Shown: piece after piece, positions 15,817 through 24,539 of the stretch
Position numbering within the stretch: position 1 is the stretch's first letter
Layout of the letters: each line of letters opens with the position of its first letter
From: SFWF01 sp045537915
Lineage (GTDB): Bacteria > Bacillota > Clostridia > Oscillospirales > Acutalibacteraceae
Reading direction: 5' to 3'
Assembly: GCA_045537915.1 (NCBI GenBank)
Contig: JAZSQK010000030.1
Span: 1-64,000, forward strand
Length of the DNA stretch: 64,000 nucleotides
The notes under the pieces: model-generated
Database searches by the model: none
The model's input: only the letters and a program-made list of their open reading frames with translations
Told to the model about the DNA's origin: nothing
Position numbers and translations under genes: made by a program

Positions 15817-17175
15817 TTAGTTTTTAAGGCTGTGCATAGGTGCCGGTATCTGACCGCCACGGTTTATAAACTTTTCGGGAGAGTAGGCGCTGACCTTCAT
15901 AACAGGTCCGTTTCCGAGAAGACCGCCGAAATTTAGCTCATCGCCGACCTTCTTGTTTATTGCCGGAATAACCCTTACGGCAGTAGTTTTTCCGTTTACC
16001 ATTCCGATAGCGGCTTCATCAGCAATTATTGCGGAAATTACTTCGGGGCTTGTATCTCCGGGAATGTTTATCATATCAAGACCAACCGAGCAAACAGCCG
16101 TCATTGCCTCAAGCTTTTCGATTGTCAGAGCTCCAATGGTTGCGGCGTGAATCATTCCCGCATCCTCGGTAACAGGAATAAATGCGCCCGACAGTCCGCC
16201 GACTCTGGACGATGCCATAACTCCGCCCTTCTTAACTGCGTCGTTCAAAAGAGCAAGGGCTGCAGTTGTACCACAGGCACCACAGCATTCAAGTCCGATT
16301 TCCTCAAGAATATAAGCAACCGAGTCTCCGACTGCAGGGGTAGGAGCAAGGGAAAGATCAACAATACCGAAAGGATATCCAAGACGGTTTGATGCCTCTT
16401 GAGCAACCAACTGTCCCATTCTGGTTATCTTAAATGCAGTCTTCTTAATAAGCTCGGCAACCCCTGTGATGTCAAGCCCTCTGGACTTTGCAAGGGCGGC
16501 ACGGACGACACCGGGACCAGATACTCCGACATTTATAACGACGTCAGGCTGACCGACACCGTGGAAAGCACCAGCCATAAAGGGATTGTCCTCGGGAGCG
16601 TTACAGAAGACGACAAGCTTTGCGGCTCCGATACAGTTTCTATCTGATGTCAGCTCAGAAGCTCTTTTTACTGTTTTTCCCATAAGGGCAACCGCATCTA
16701 AATTGATGCCGCACTTTGTCGAGCCGATATTGACCGAAGCGCAGACGTGCTCGGTAACGCTGAGGGCTTCAGGTATACTCTCAATCAGGGCCTTGTCTGC
16801 TCCTGCAAAGCCCTTTTCAACAAGGGCAGAATATCCGCCTATAAAATTTACTCCGACTGCTACAGCCGCTTTTTCAAGGGTATGAGCAAATTTTACGGGA
16901 TTTTGTTCTTTGCAAGGGGAGGCGACAATGCCTATGGGAGTAACCGATATTCTTTTGTTGATTATCGGGATACCGAGTTCGTTTTCAATCTGTTCGCAGA
17001 CAGGAACCAGATTTTTTGCGGTACGGACGATTTTTTCATAAACCTTGGCACAAGCCCTGTCAATATCGCTGTCCATACAGTCGAGGAGAGAAATACCGAG
17101 GGTAACGGTTCTGATATCAAGGTTTTCGTCCTGAATCATCTTGATGGTTTCAAGTATTTCGTGAGTGTTTATCAT
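15817..17175 (-). CDS. PFL-family protein (UPF0210/DUF711)
   Basis: A 452-residue cytoplasmic protein distantly related to pyruvate formate-lyase and ribonucleotide reductase folds but without an established reaction. Typical segments are GISLLDCMDSDIDRAC, NFIGGYSALVEKG, CASVNIGSTKCGINLDAV and GACGTTAALALLNDAVKKGG. Length matches the family. It lies 15 bp after the ACT-domain gene, a pairing conserved in Firmicutes, which suggests ligand sensing by the ACT protein and a shared but unknown task. Confidence 0.92.
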   Translation of the reverse strand: MINTHEILETIKMIQDENLDIRTVTLGISLLDCMDSDIDRACAKVYEKIVRTAKNLVPVCEQIENELGIPIINKRISVTPIGIVASPCKEQNPVKFAHTLEKAAVAVGVNFIGGYSALVEKGFAGADKALIESIPEALSVTEHVCASVNIGSTKCGINLDAVALMGKTVKRASELTSDRNCIGAAKLVVFCNAPEDNPFMAGAFHGVGQPDVVINVGVSGPGVVRAALAKSRGLDITGVAELIKKTAFKITRMGQLVAQEASNRLGYPFGIVDLSLAPTPAVGDSVAYILEEIGLECCGACGTTAALALLNDAVKKGGVMASSRVGGLSGAFIPVTEDAGMIHAATIGALTIEKLEAMTAVCSVGLDMINIPGDTSPEVISAIIADEAAIGMVNGKTTAVRVIPAINKKVGDELNFGGLLGNGPVMKVSAYSPEKFINRGGQIPAPMHSLKN

Positions 17176-17190
17176 AGTTACAGTACCGCC

Positions 17191-17460
17191 TTAAATTCTG
17201 TGCATAGAGTTAAAAATATCCTCATGCATTACATTTATTTCAAGGGCAAACTTCTTACCTAGTTCTGCCATTTCACTCTTAAAAACCGCAAAATCTATGT
17301 TTAATCCGCCTATATCACAAAGCATAATCATACAGAACATATCATCAAATATGGTCTGCGAAACATCGTTAATATTCACACAGTGCTCTGCGCATTTTGC
17401 CGATACGTTACTGAGTATACCTACAGTATCCTTACCAACAACAGTAATAATTGCTCTCAT
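17191..17460 (-). CDS. ACT domain protein (UPF0237)
   Basis: An 89-residue single ACT domain: MRAIITVVGKDTVGILSNVSA at the N-terminus is the classical glycine-containing ligand loop, followed by the NINDVSQTIFDDMFCMIML strand. ACT domains bind amino acids or similar small molecules as dimers. It is the first gene of a two-gene operon with the PFL-family gene, preceded by AAGGAGATGC on the minus strand. No ligand can be inferred. Confidence 0.92.
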   Translation of the reverse strand: MRAIITVVGKDTVGILSNVSAKCAEHCVNINDVSQTIFDDMFCMIMLCDIGGLNIDFAVFKSEMAELGKKFALEINVMHEDIFNSMHRI

Positions 17461-17527
17461 AACAGCATCTCCTTAATGAATTTACCGATATATTTTACCA
17501 TAAGCGGTATTAAATGTAAATAAATTC

Positions 17528-17556
17528 TTGTGTATTGAGTGATTAAATGGTATTAT
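17528..17556 (+). promoter_or_regulatory. Sigma-A promoter for the lrp-aminotransferase-ispE operon
   Basis: TTGTGT (17528-17533) and TATTAT (17551-17556) with 17-bp spacing precede the AGGAGGG ribosome binding site of the Lrp gene. Confidence 0.6.
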
Positions 17557-17580
17557 AAGAAGGTATAGGAGGGAAAAGTT

Positions 17581-18063
17581 ATGAATACTAAACTTTTAAA
17601 ACTTCTCGAACAGAATGCAAGATACACAAATAAGGAACTTGCTACAATGCTCGGAATCAGCGAAAAAGAGGTCGCTGACCAGATGACCGCCTTTGAAAAG
17701 GAAGGTCTGGTAAGAGGCTACAAAGCGGTTATCGATTGGGAAAAAATCGATAACACAAGTGTGTCTGCTCTCATTGAGCTCAAGGTTTCACCTCAGGCTG
17801 ATTACGGCTTTGAAGAAATAGCAAAGAGGGTAATGAAGTACCCCGAGGTTGAGTCGGTTTATTTAATGTCGGGCGGCTTTGACCTTTGTGTTATGGTTAA
17901 GAGTAAAACTTTCCAACAGGTTGCAATGTTTGTCGCAAAGGAGCTTTCAACCATAGATGCAGTTGTATCCACTGCAACTCATTTCGTGTTAAGACGTTAT
18001 AAGGAGCTTGATGTTATTCTTTGTGACGATTCAAAAGATGATAGAGGGAGCCTGTCGCTGTGA
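17581..18063 (+). CDS. Lrp/AsnC-family transcriptional regulator
   Basis: A 160-residue regulator with an N-terminal helix-turn-helix (LLEQNARYTNKELATMLGISEKEVADQM, residues 6-35) and a C-terminal RAM/effector domain (about 60-150, with VESVYLMSGGFDLCVMVK). Lrp/AsnC proteins respond to amino acids and act as octamers. Its stop overlaps the start of an aminotransferase gene, so it probably controls amino acid metabolism including that gene; the effector is not known. AGGAGGG precedes the ATG. Confidence 0.92.
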   Translation: MNTKLLKLLEQNARYTNKELATMLGISEKEVADQMTAFEKEGLVRGYKAVIDWEKIDNTSVSALIELKVSPQADYGFEEIAKRVMKYPEVESVYLMSGGFDLCVMVKSKTFQQVAMFVAKELSTIDAVVSTATHFVLRRYKELDVILCDDSKDDRGSLSL

Positions 18064-19232
18064 TAGATTACAACAAAATACTTAACAGTAGCGTTGTTGG
18101 CATCAAACCGTCGGGTATAAGAAAGTTTTTTGATATTGCCGAACAGATGGAGGATGTAATATCCCTTGGTGTCGGAGAGCCGGATTTCCCAACTCCCTGG
18201 CATATCAGAAGTGAGGGCATCAGGTCCCTCGAGCAAGGAAAAACCCGTTATACCTCTAATCACGGTTTGCTTTCAATGCGAAAAGAAGTTTCTAACTTCG
18301 TTAAAAGAAAATATAATATTTCATACGACCCCGAAACCGAGATTTTAATAACCGTAGGTGGCAGTGAGGCGATTGATGGCACTATTCGTGCGGTTGTATC
18401 GCCCGGTGATGAGGTAATAATACCTCAGCCCAGTTATGTCTGCTATGAGCCTGTTACTATTCTTGCAGGAGGAGTCCCTGTAATAATAGAAACAAAGGCG
18501 GAAGACGAGTTCAGGCTAACGCCCGAACAGCTTCGTTCTGCCATAACACCAAAAACCAAGGTTCTCATTTTGCCTTATCCCTGTAATCCCACAGGAGCAA
18601 TTATGAGAAAAGAGGACCTTGAGGCAATAGCAGAGATCCTCAGAGAAAAGGATATTCTTGTTATTTCGGACGAAATATACTCTGAACTGACCTTTGGCTG
18701 TGAAAGACATGTGTCTATTGCATCTATTGAGGGCATGAAGGAAAGAACGGTTGTTGTTAACGGCTTTTCCAAGGCATTTTCAATGACAGGTTGGCGTATG
18801 GGATATGCTTGCGGTCCTGCGGAAATTATGAACCAGGTGACCAAGATTCACCAGTTTGCAATAATGTGTGCGCCGACAACCTCCCAGTATGCCGCTATTG
18901 AGGCTCTTAAAAACGGAGATGCTGACATTTCGGCAATGGTGGAAGAATATGATATGCGCAGACGCCTTATTGTCAGCGGCTTTAATGAGCTCGGTCTTAC
19001 CTGCAGAGAACCGCTTGGCGCTTTTTATGCCTTCCCGTCGATTGATTCTACAGGAATGAGCAGCGATGAGTTCTGCGAAAAGTTGCTATTCTCAAAACAG
19101 GTAGCAATCGTACCCGGTACCGCTTTCGGAAGGGGCGGAGAGGGCTTTGTCCGTGCCTCCTACTGCTATTCTGTTGACCATATCAAGACTGCTCTTAAAC
19201 GAATAGGAGAATTTCTTGAGGAGATCAAATAA
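18060..19232 (+). CDS. Class I/II PLP-dependent aminotransferase
   Basis: A 390-residue fold-type I aminotransferase. It has SLGVGEPDFPTP near the N-terminus, TVGGSEAIDG, YPCNPTGAIM, SDEIYSEL and the PLP-lysine motif NGFSKAFSMTGWRMGY near residue 235, with the C-terminal arginine in GFVRASYCYS. This is the AspC/PatA-like subgroup; the exact amino acid substrate cannot be assigned. The GTG start overlaps the regulator stop by 4 bp (GTGA), and its own stop overlaps the ispE ATG, indicating tight coupling. Confidence 0.92.
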   Translation: MIDYNKILNSSVVGIKPSGIRKFFDIAEQMEDVISLGVGEPDFPTPWHIRSEGIRSLEQGKTRYTSNHGLLSMRKEVSNFVKRKYNISYDPETEILITVGGSEAIDGTIRAVVSPGDEVIIPQPSYVCYEPVTILAGGVPVIIETKAEDEFRLTPEQLRSAITPKTKVLILPYPCNPTGAIMRKEDLEAIAEILREKDILVISDEIYSELTFGCERHVSIASIEGMKERTVVVNGFSKAFSMTGWRMGYACGPAEIMNQVTKIHQFAIMCAPTTSQYAAIEALKNGDADISAMVEEYDMRRRLIVSGFNELGLTCREPLGAFYAFPSIDSTGMSSDEFCEKLLFSKQVAIVPGTAFGRGGEGFVRASYCYSVDHIKTALKRIGEFLEEIK

Positions 19233-20080
19233 TGAGGGTAAGAGCTTATGCCAAGATAAATCTCTTTCTTGATATACTATCCAAAAGACCCGACGGCTAT
19301 CACGATATTGATTCGGTTATGCAGTCGGTAGGCCTTTACGATGAAATCGAAATAGAAAAAAACTCATCTGACAGAATAGAATTTTTCTGTAGTGAGGGCT
19401 CTATCAGCAATGAAGACAATATAATTCTGAAGGCATGTAGGGTGTTTTTTGAATATTCTGGCTTTGAAATGGGGCTTACAATAAGGGTAGAAAAGAGGAT
19501 TCCTCTTGCGGCTGGTCTTGGCGGCGGTAGCGCCGATGCCGCAGCAACCCTTGCTCTGTTAAATAAGCTTTCGGGTAAAAATTATTCAGAGAACGAGATA
19601 CTTTTGCTCTGTGGGAAGCTTGGCGCAGATGTTCCTTTCTGTTATATGGGCGGCACTGCAAGAGCGCAGCTTACAGGAGAAAAGCTATCTAAACTGCCGA
19701 CACCAAAACTTTATTTTGTTCTGCTCAAAGAGGGAGAAAAAAGGTCAACGGGGGCTATGTACGGTCAGCTTGATGAGCTTTCGCTAAGTCCTCAAAAAGC
19801 AAGGCTTGAAAATATGCTTTGCGGACTTGAACAGAAGGATAACAAACTGATAGTATCGTCTACATACAACTCCTTTGAGTATTGTTGGGACTTTGCTGCA
19901 ATGAGTAAGCCTTTTTCGGTATATTCTCCCGATGGTGTGTTTTTATCGGGCTCGGGCCCTACCGTTGTGGCTGCATTCTGCGACAAACAATCGGCAGAAA
20001 AATGCTATGAGCAAATGAAAAACGACGGCAGAAGTGTCTTTTTTGCTAAGAGCGTGTCGGTTGGATATAAGCTTGTTTAA
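19232..20080 (+). CDS. ispE: 4-diphosphocytidyl-2-C-methyl-D-erythritol kinase
   Basis: A 282-residue GHMP kinase of the MEP isoprenoid pathway, phosphorylating CDP-methylerythritol. It starts with the typical VRAYAKINLFLDI and carries the ATP loop IPLAAGLGGGSADAAA (about residues 90-105), LGADVPFC and the C-terminal LSGSGPTVVA. The ATG shares a base with the upstream stop, so it is coupled to the aminotransferase. The window also encodes the last MEP enzyme, IspH, fused to S1 at 59247. Confidence 0.96.
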   Translation: MRVRAYAKINLFLDILSKRPDGYHDIDSVMQSVGLYDEIEIEKNSSDRIEFFCSEGSISNEDNIILKACRVFFEYSGFEMGLTIRVEKRIPLAAGLGGGSADAAATLALLNKLSGKNYSENEILLLCGKLGADVPFCYMGGTARAQLTGEKLSKLPTPKLYFVLLKEGEKRSTGAMYGQLDELSLSPQKARLENMLCGLEQKDNKLIVSSTYNSFEYCWDFAAMSKPFSVYSPDGVFLSGSGPTVVAAFCDKQSAEKCYEQMKNDGRSVFFAKSVSVGYKLV

Positions 20081-20126
20081 ATTTCTTCGGTTTTGTCAAT
20101 AATCTACCTGAAAAGAGGTTGATTTT

Positions 20127-20750
20127 ATGACAAAACAAACACGAAAACTGATAAATATTTCCCTTGCCTTAGCAATGACAGCCTGTCTTGTTTTATCTAT
20201 GACCGGTTTTACCGATTCCTGTGACGATATGTATCAAAACATTATCCGTATAAGAGTAATAGCAAACTCTGACAGTGAGATTGACCAATCGGTAAAACTA
20301 AAGGTTCGTGATAGAATTCTATCCTTTTCGAAGGAACTGTTTAGTGAGGCAACAACATATGACGATGCCGTTCTGATTGCCAAGGATAATATTCGGGATA
20401 TTAACCGAGAGGCTCTTGATACCGTTTTGCAAAACGGGCTTGAATATTCGGTAACTACCGAGATAAGACAGGAATATTTTGATACGAGAGAATATGAGGG
20501 ATTTTCACTTCCTGCGGGAAGCTATGAAACTCTGGTTGTCACTCTCGGAGATGGAGAAGGTAACAACTGGTGGTGTGTAATGTACCCTCAGGTTTGCGTT
20601 GGCTCCTGTGCGGGAGAACTAACCGATTCTATCGCTGAAGATTCTGCACAAAAGGCTCAAAATGCCGAAAAATATGTTGTTAAATTCAAAACGGTCGAAA
20701 TCTTTCAAAAAATAAAATCATTTATTCAAAAAAACTCTTGCAATTTATAA
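20127..20750 (+). CDS. spoIIR: Stage II sporulation protein R
   Basis: A 207-residue secreted signalling protein. The N-terminus is basic and then hydrophobic (residues 8-27), a signal peptide or anchor. The conserved core IIRIRVIANSDSEIDQSVKLKVRD and the later GNNWWCVMYPQVC are diagnostic. In the known pathway SpoIIR is made in the forespore and triggers SpoIIGA to mature SigE; both partners are encoded at 6-7.6 kb. AAAAGAGGTTG precedes the ATG. A forespore (SigF) promoter is expected but I could not identify one with confidence. Confidence 0.93.
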   Translation: MTKQTRKLINISLALAMTACLVLSMTGFTDSCDDMYQNIIRIRVIANSDSEIDQSVKLKVRDRILSFSKELFSEATTYDDAVLIAKDNIRDINREALDTVLQNGLEYSVTTEIRQEYFDTREYEGFSLPAGSYETLVVTLGDGEGNNWWCVMYPQVCVGSCAGELTDSIAEDSAQKAQNAEKYVVKFKTVEIFQKIKSFIQKNSCNL

Positions 20751-20766
20751 CGATGTGTGATAGTAT
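20738..20766 (+). promoter_or_regulatory. Sigma-A promoter for rpmE
   Basis: TTGCAA (20738-20743), a 17-bp gap and TAGTAT (20761-20766) overlap the end of spoIIR and precede rpmE. Confidence 0.55.
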
Positions 20767-20802
20767 CTTAATGTTATTGAGATGTGAAAGGAGTGTCACT
20801 GC

Positions 20803-21000
20803 ATGAAACAGGGAGTTCATCCTAATTACGAGAAAACAGTTATAAGATGTGCTTGCGGTGCAGAATTTGAAACCTGCTCTACTAAGAAGGACATCCGTTT
20901 GGATATTTGTTCTAAATGCCATCCGTTCTTTACCGGAAAACAGAAGCTTGTTGATACCGGCGGACGTGTAGACAGATTTAATAAGCGTTTTGGCTTATAA
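20803..21000 (+). CDS. rpmE: 50S ribosomal protein L31 (zinc-binding type)
   Basis: A 65-residue L31. It starts MKQGVHPNYEKTVIRCACG and has the zinc ligands CACG and CSKCHPFFTGKQK, so this is the C+ form that binds zinc. AAAGGAGTGTC precedes the ATG, and a strong terminator follows, so it is probably transcribed alone. L31 bridges the ribosomal subunits; C+ forms are replaced by cysteine-free paralogues under zinc limitation in some bacteria. Confidence 0.97.
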   Translation: MKQGVHPNYEKTVIRCACGAEFETCSTKKDIRLDICSKCHPFFTGKQKLVDTGGRVDRFNKRFGL

Positions 21001-21014
21001 GGCAAATATTTCTG

Positions 21015-21050
21015 CCGCAACCACTGAAATCTGTGGTTGCGGTTTTCTTT
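21015..21050 (+). terminator. Intrinsic terminator
   Basis: CCGCAACCAC (21015-21024) pairs perfectly with GTGGTTGCGG (21033-21042), followed by TTTTCTTT. It ends rpmE. Confidence 0.9.
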
Positions 21051-21076
21051 AATTTTACAGGAAGGTGGGATGATTT

Positions 21077-21706
21077 ACGGACACCTTTAAAACAATAATA
21101 GGGGAAGCAACCTCCCAGTTTACCGAAAAGCATTCCCGCTTTATCGGCTATGTAAGACATACCGAAACCGATGAAGAGGCGGTCAGCTTTATAAATGAGA
21201 TCCGCTCAAAGCACAGTGATTCAAGGCATAATATCTACGCCTATGTGCTAAATGAGGATAATCGTTCACGCTACTCTGATGACGGAGAACCGCACGGCAC
21301 GGCGGGAAAGCCTACCCTTGACATAATAAACGGTTTTGAACTGCGTGATGTAACGGTGGTTGTCACAAGATATTTCGGGGGAATTCTACTTGGAACAGGC
21401 GGTCTGGTCAGAGCCTACTCAAAGGCGGCCAAGGATGCCATTGAGTCGGCAGAGCGTGTGCTTATGGTGCCGGGAGATATAATTGAAGCCAGATGTGATT
21501 ACAGCCTGTATGACAGATTTGAGAGCATTCTGAACGATTTTGATGCAGATGTTTTGAAAAAGGAGTTTTTCGATTCCATAAGTGTCGAATTTTCGGTTGC
21601 ACGGGATAAAACGGTCGATTTTATAAGTACTGTGAATGAAAATCTGTCTTCAAGGGTAAAATGCGATATTAAGGGTAAAAAATACACAAAACAAAAACTT
21701 TTTTAA
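21077..21706 (+). CDS. YigZ/IMPACT-family protein with no standard start codon
   Basis: About 209 residues, normal for the YigZ family (related to eukaryotic IMPACT, implicated in translation control). Conserved blocks are KHSRFIGYV, KHSDSRHNIYAYVL, YSDDGEPHGTAGKP and RYFGGILLGTGGLVRAYSKAA, followed by a ferredoxin-like C-terminal domain (DUF1949). The first two blocks lie upstream of the first in-frame GTG (21245), so translation must begin earlier, yet the frame has no ATG, GTG, TTG or CTG back to a TGA at 21071. A GGAAGGTGGG site (21060-21069) would place initiation at ACG 21077. Alternatively the out-of-frame ATG at 21070 is used with a +1 shift at CTT-TAA, or there is a small indel. Confidence 0.75.
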   Translation, partial: TDTFKTIIGEATSQFTEKHSRFIGYVRHTETDEEAVSFINEIRSKHSDSRHNIYAYVLNEDNRSRYSDDGEPHGTAGKPTLDIINGFELRDVTVVVTRYFGGILLGTGGLVRAYSKAAKDAIESAERVLMVPGDIIEARCDYSLYDRFESILNDFDADVLKKEFFDSISVEFSVARDKTVDFISTVNENLSSRVKCDIKGKKYTKQKLF

Positions 21707-21764
21707 AAAAATAGAGGTTTTTTTAAATTTTTTAAGTATATATTTTTAGAAGGGCGGTGCAATA

Positions 21765-22763
21765 ATGGCCTGTGCAAGAGAAATTACCGAACAAAATGAG
21801 AAAATTCTCTTTTGCGAATATGCAGTTTTGTCTGCTAATACAAGGGGAAGAAAAAAGGCAGAACAAAAGGATTCTCTCAGAACCGATTTTCAGCGTGACA
21901 GGGACAGAATACTTCATTCAAAGTCATTTAGAAGACTTAAGCATAAAACGCAGGTCTTTTTATCTCCTGAGTCGGCCCATTACCGCACCCGTCTTACACA
22001 TACCCTTGAGGTCAGCCAGATAGCAAGAACGGTTGCAAGAGCCTTAAGACTGAACGAGGACCTAACCGAAGCGATTGCTCTCGGTCACGATTTAGGGCAT
22101 ACTCCGTTTGGACATGCAGGGGAGAGGGCGCTTGATAAACTTGCTCCTTTTGAGTTTACCCATTTTGAACAGAGTGCCCGTGTTTGCGAAAGGCTTGAAA
22201 ACAACCTGAAGGGTCTTAACCTTACCTATGAGGTGCTTGACGGAATCAAGAACCATACAAGAGGACAACAGCCTGAAACTTTAGAGGGTAAGATAGTGCG
22301 GATATGCGATAAAATTGCATATATAAATCACGATATAGATGACGCAATAAGGGGAAATATCATATCAAATGACGATATTCCTTTTGAAATAAGATATGTG
22401 CTTGGAAATTCAAAGAGTGACAGAATAGCAAGGTTAGTAAATTCTCTTGTAGAAAACAGTAATGATGAATTGCATCTCGAACCCGAAATAGAAGAGTCAT
22501 TTAACCTTCTGCACGAGTTTTTGTTTGCCAATGTATATCGCAATCCAAAGGCGAAATCGGAAGAAACCAAGGTAGACGGTGTTATTGAAGGGCTTTACCG
22601 CTACTATATAGATAATCCCCAGTTTTTACCTCGTGAATTCAGTGTTATAGCAAACGAGGAAGGAATTGAGAGGGCGGTTGTTGACTATATTGCAGGAATG
22701 ACCGACGATTTTGCGGTCCATAATTACAAGGAGATATACATACCTAAATCCTGGGGAATTTAA
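21765..22763 (+). CDS. Deoxyguanosinetriphosphate triphosphohydrolase-like HD protein
   Basis: A 332-residue HD-domain phosphohydrolase. The metal-binding residues appear in RTRLTHTLEVSQIAR, LGHDLGHTPFGHAGERAL and the later IAYINHDIDDA. It starts at ATG 21765 after AGAAGGGCGG. Family members cleave dNTPs to deoxynucleosides and triphosphate, affecting dNTP pools. It is the first gene of the dgt-dnaG-sigA group, a macromolecular synthesis cluster common in Clostridia; dnaG follows after 18 bp. Confidence 0.92.
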   Translation: MACAREITEQNEKILFCEYAVLSANTRGRKKAEQKDSLRTDFQRDRDRILHSKSFRRLKHKTQVFLSPESAHYRTRLTHTLEVSQIARTVARALRLNEDLTEAIALGHDLGHTPFGHAGERALDKLAPFEFTHFEQSARVCERLENNLKGLNLTYEVLDGIKNHTRGQQPETLEGKIVRICDKIAYINHDIDDAIRGNIISNDDIPFEIRYVLGNSKSDRIARLVNSLVENSNDELHLEPEIEESFNLLHEFLFANVYRNPKAKSEETKVDGVIEGLYRYYIDNPQFLPREFSVIANEEGIERAVVDYIAGMTDDFAVHNYKEIYIPKSWGI

Positions 22764-22781
22764 ATATAAAGGAGAGATACA

Positions 22782-24539
22782 ATGGCGATACCGAGTTCGG
22801 TTATTGAAGAAATTAAATACAGAAATGATATTGAGTCGGTCGTGTCGTCATATATCACACTCAAACGGCGTGGCAAAAATCTCATAGGGCTTTGCCCCTT
22901 CCACGGCGAGAAAACCCCCTCCTTTACCCTTTATCCTGAAAACGGTTCATTTTACTGCTTCGGGTGTAAAATGGGGGGAGATGTTTTTACCTTTGTTAAA
23001 AACATTGAAAATCTTGATTACATAGAGGCGGTAAGACTTCTTGCTGACAGATGCTCGGTCACAATTCCCGAGGACGGATATGATGATTCTATTGCCTCGC
23101 TTAAAAACAGAATATATGAAATAAACCGAGAAGCCGCACGGTTTTACAATTCCTTTTTAGAAACTGAGGAAGGGAAATGGGCGGTCGAGTATTACAACTC
23201 AAGAGGACTCACGGCAAAAACTATCAGAACCTTTGGCCTTGGGGCAGCGCCTGACAGATGGGACGCACTTTTAAAGCATCTTAAATCCAAGGGCTATACC
23301 GAGGAAGAGATGATGAGCGCCAATATTATCGGTCGCTCAAAAAGCGGCTCGTATTATGACAGGTTTAAAAACCGCACAATGTTTCCTATCATAAATGTCA
23401 GGGGAAATGTTATAGGCTTCAGCGGAAGACGCAGAGGGGAAAATAAGGAAGAATCAAAATATGTCAACACCTCTGATACTCCCGTATACAAAAAGAGCCA
23501 GAACCTCTTCGGACTCAATTTAGCAAAGACCTGCTGCAGTGAGCAGCTCATTCTGGTCGAGGGAAATCTTGATGTAATTTCTCTTCATCAGGCAGGTTTT
23601 AAAAACACCGTATGTCCTTTGGGCACTGCCTTTACCGAGGAACAGGCTACGATAATTGCCAGATATTCAAATGAGGTGGTTATCTGTTTTGACGCCGATA
23701 CGGCAGGGCAAACGGCTACTGATAAGGCGATTTCAATTCTCGGCCGAACAGGAATAAGCATAAAGGTAATTCAGCTGCCGGGAGGTAAGGATCCTGATGA
23801 ATTCCTGAAAAGCAATAAGCCTTCAGACTTTGCTAAACTTTTGGAAAAGGCAGTTTCTGCTACCGAATATAAACTACTCAAGGCCGGAATGTCGGTTGAT
23901 CCCGATTCGGATGAAGCGAGGATAAAATACCTCAATAATGCGGCTGAAATACTTGCCGCAACAGAGGATCCGATTACGGTAGAGTATTATGTCACAAGGC
24001 TTTCGGACAAGTATGGTATATCTAAGGATGCCATAAGACAAAAGGTAAAACAGTTAAAGTCTAAAAAGCAGACTGCCGAAAAGAAAAAAGAAATTAACAA
24101 TATCGTTATGCCAAAGTTTGACAGGGATGATGTAAACCCTGAAAGAAGAGGAAACGAAAGGGCAGTAAAGGCTGAAGAAACTGTTATTTCTATCCTTATA
24201 AAGCATCCTGACCTTGCAGGATTTGCCCTTAAAAGCATTACAGAGGATGATTTTACAACCTCGCTTAATAAAAGAATTTTAAAGGTAATTTTGCAACTGG
24301 CAGAAGAAAACAGGTCCTTTGACATATCTTTTTTAGCACAAAAGTTTTCGGATAAGGAGATAGGCTATATAACCCGACTTATGAATACGGGCTTTGCGGG
24401 AAATGATCCCAAAACCGTCCTTTCCGATTGCTTTAAAACCTTAAAAACTGAAATACTTTTAAACGAGAAGCCACAATCAGATGATGATTGGGCGGCGCAA
24501 CTTTCAAAAATAGCAGACAATAAAAAGGGGATTTATTAA
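22782..24539 (+). CDS. dnaG: DNA primase
   Basis: A 585-residue primase that makes RNA primers at the replication fork. It has an N-terminal zinc finger (CPFHGEKTPSFTLYPE and FYCFGC, residues about 39-65), the RNA polymerase core with TOPRIM motifs LVEGNLDVISLHQAG and CFDADTAGQTA, and a C-terminal DnaB-interacting domain. Length is typical. Its stop abuts the ATG of the primary sigma factor gene (TAAATG), indicating coupling. AAAGGAGAG precedes the ATG. Confidence 0.97.
   Translation: MAIPSSVIEEIKYRNDIESVVSSYITLKRRGKNLIGLCPFHGEKTPSFTLYPENGSFYCFGCKMGGDVFTFVKNIENLDYIEAVRLLADRCSVTIPEDGYDDSIASLKNRIYEINREAARFYNSFLETEEGKWAVEYYNSRGLTAKTIRTFGLGAAPDRWDALLKHLKSKGYTEEEMMSANIIGRSKSGSYYDRFKNRTMFPIINVRGNVIGFSGRRRGENKEESKYVNTSDTPVYKKSQNLFGLNLAKTCCSEQLILVEGNLDVISLHQAGFKNTVCPLGTAFTEEQATIIARYSNEVVICFDADTAGQTATDKAISILGRTGISIKVIQLPGGKDPDEFLKSNKPSDFAKLLEKAVSATEYKLLKAGMSVDPDSDEARIKYLNNAAEILAATEDPITVEYYVTRLSDKYGISKDAIRQKVKQLKSKKQTAEKKKEINNIVMPKFDRDDVNPERRGNERAVKAEETVISILIKHPDLAGFALKSITEDDFTTSLNKRILKVILQLAEENRSFDISFLAQKFSDKEIGYITRLMNTGFAGNDPKTVLSDCFKTLKTEILLNEKPQSDDDWAAQLSKIADNKKGIY

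Noticed and set aside
16747..17262. 171-codon plus-strand ORF opposite the PFL and ACT genes
   Set aside because: It spans two well-conserved minus-strand genes and has no homology-like motifs or ribosome site.
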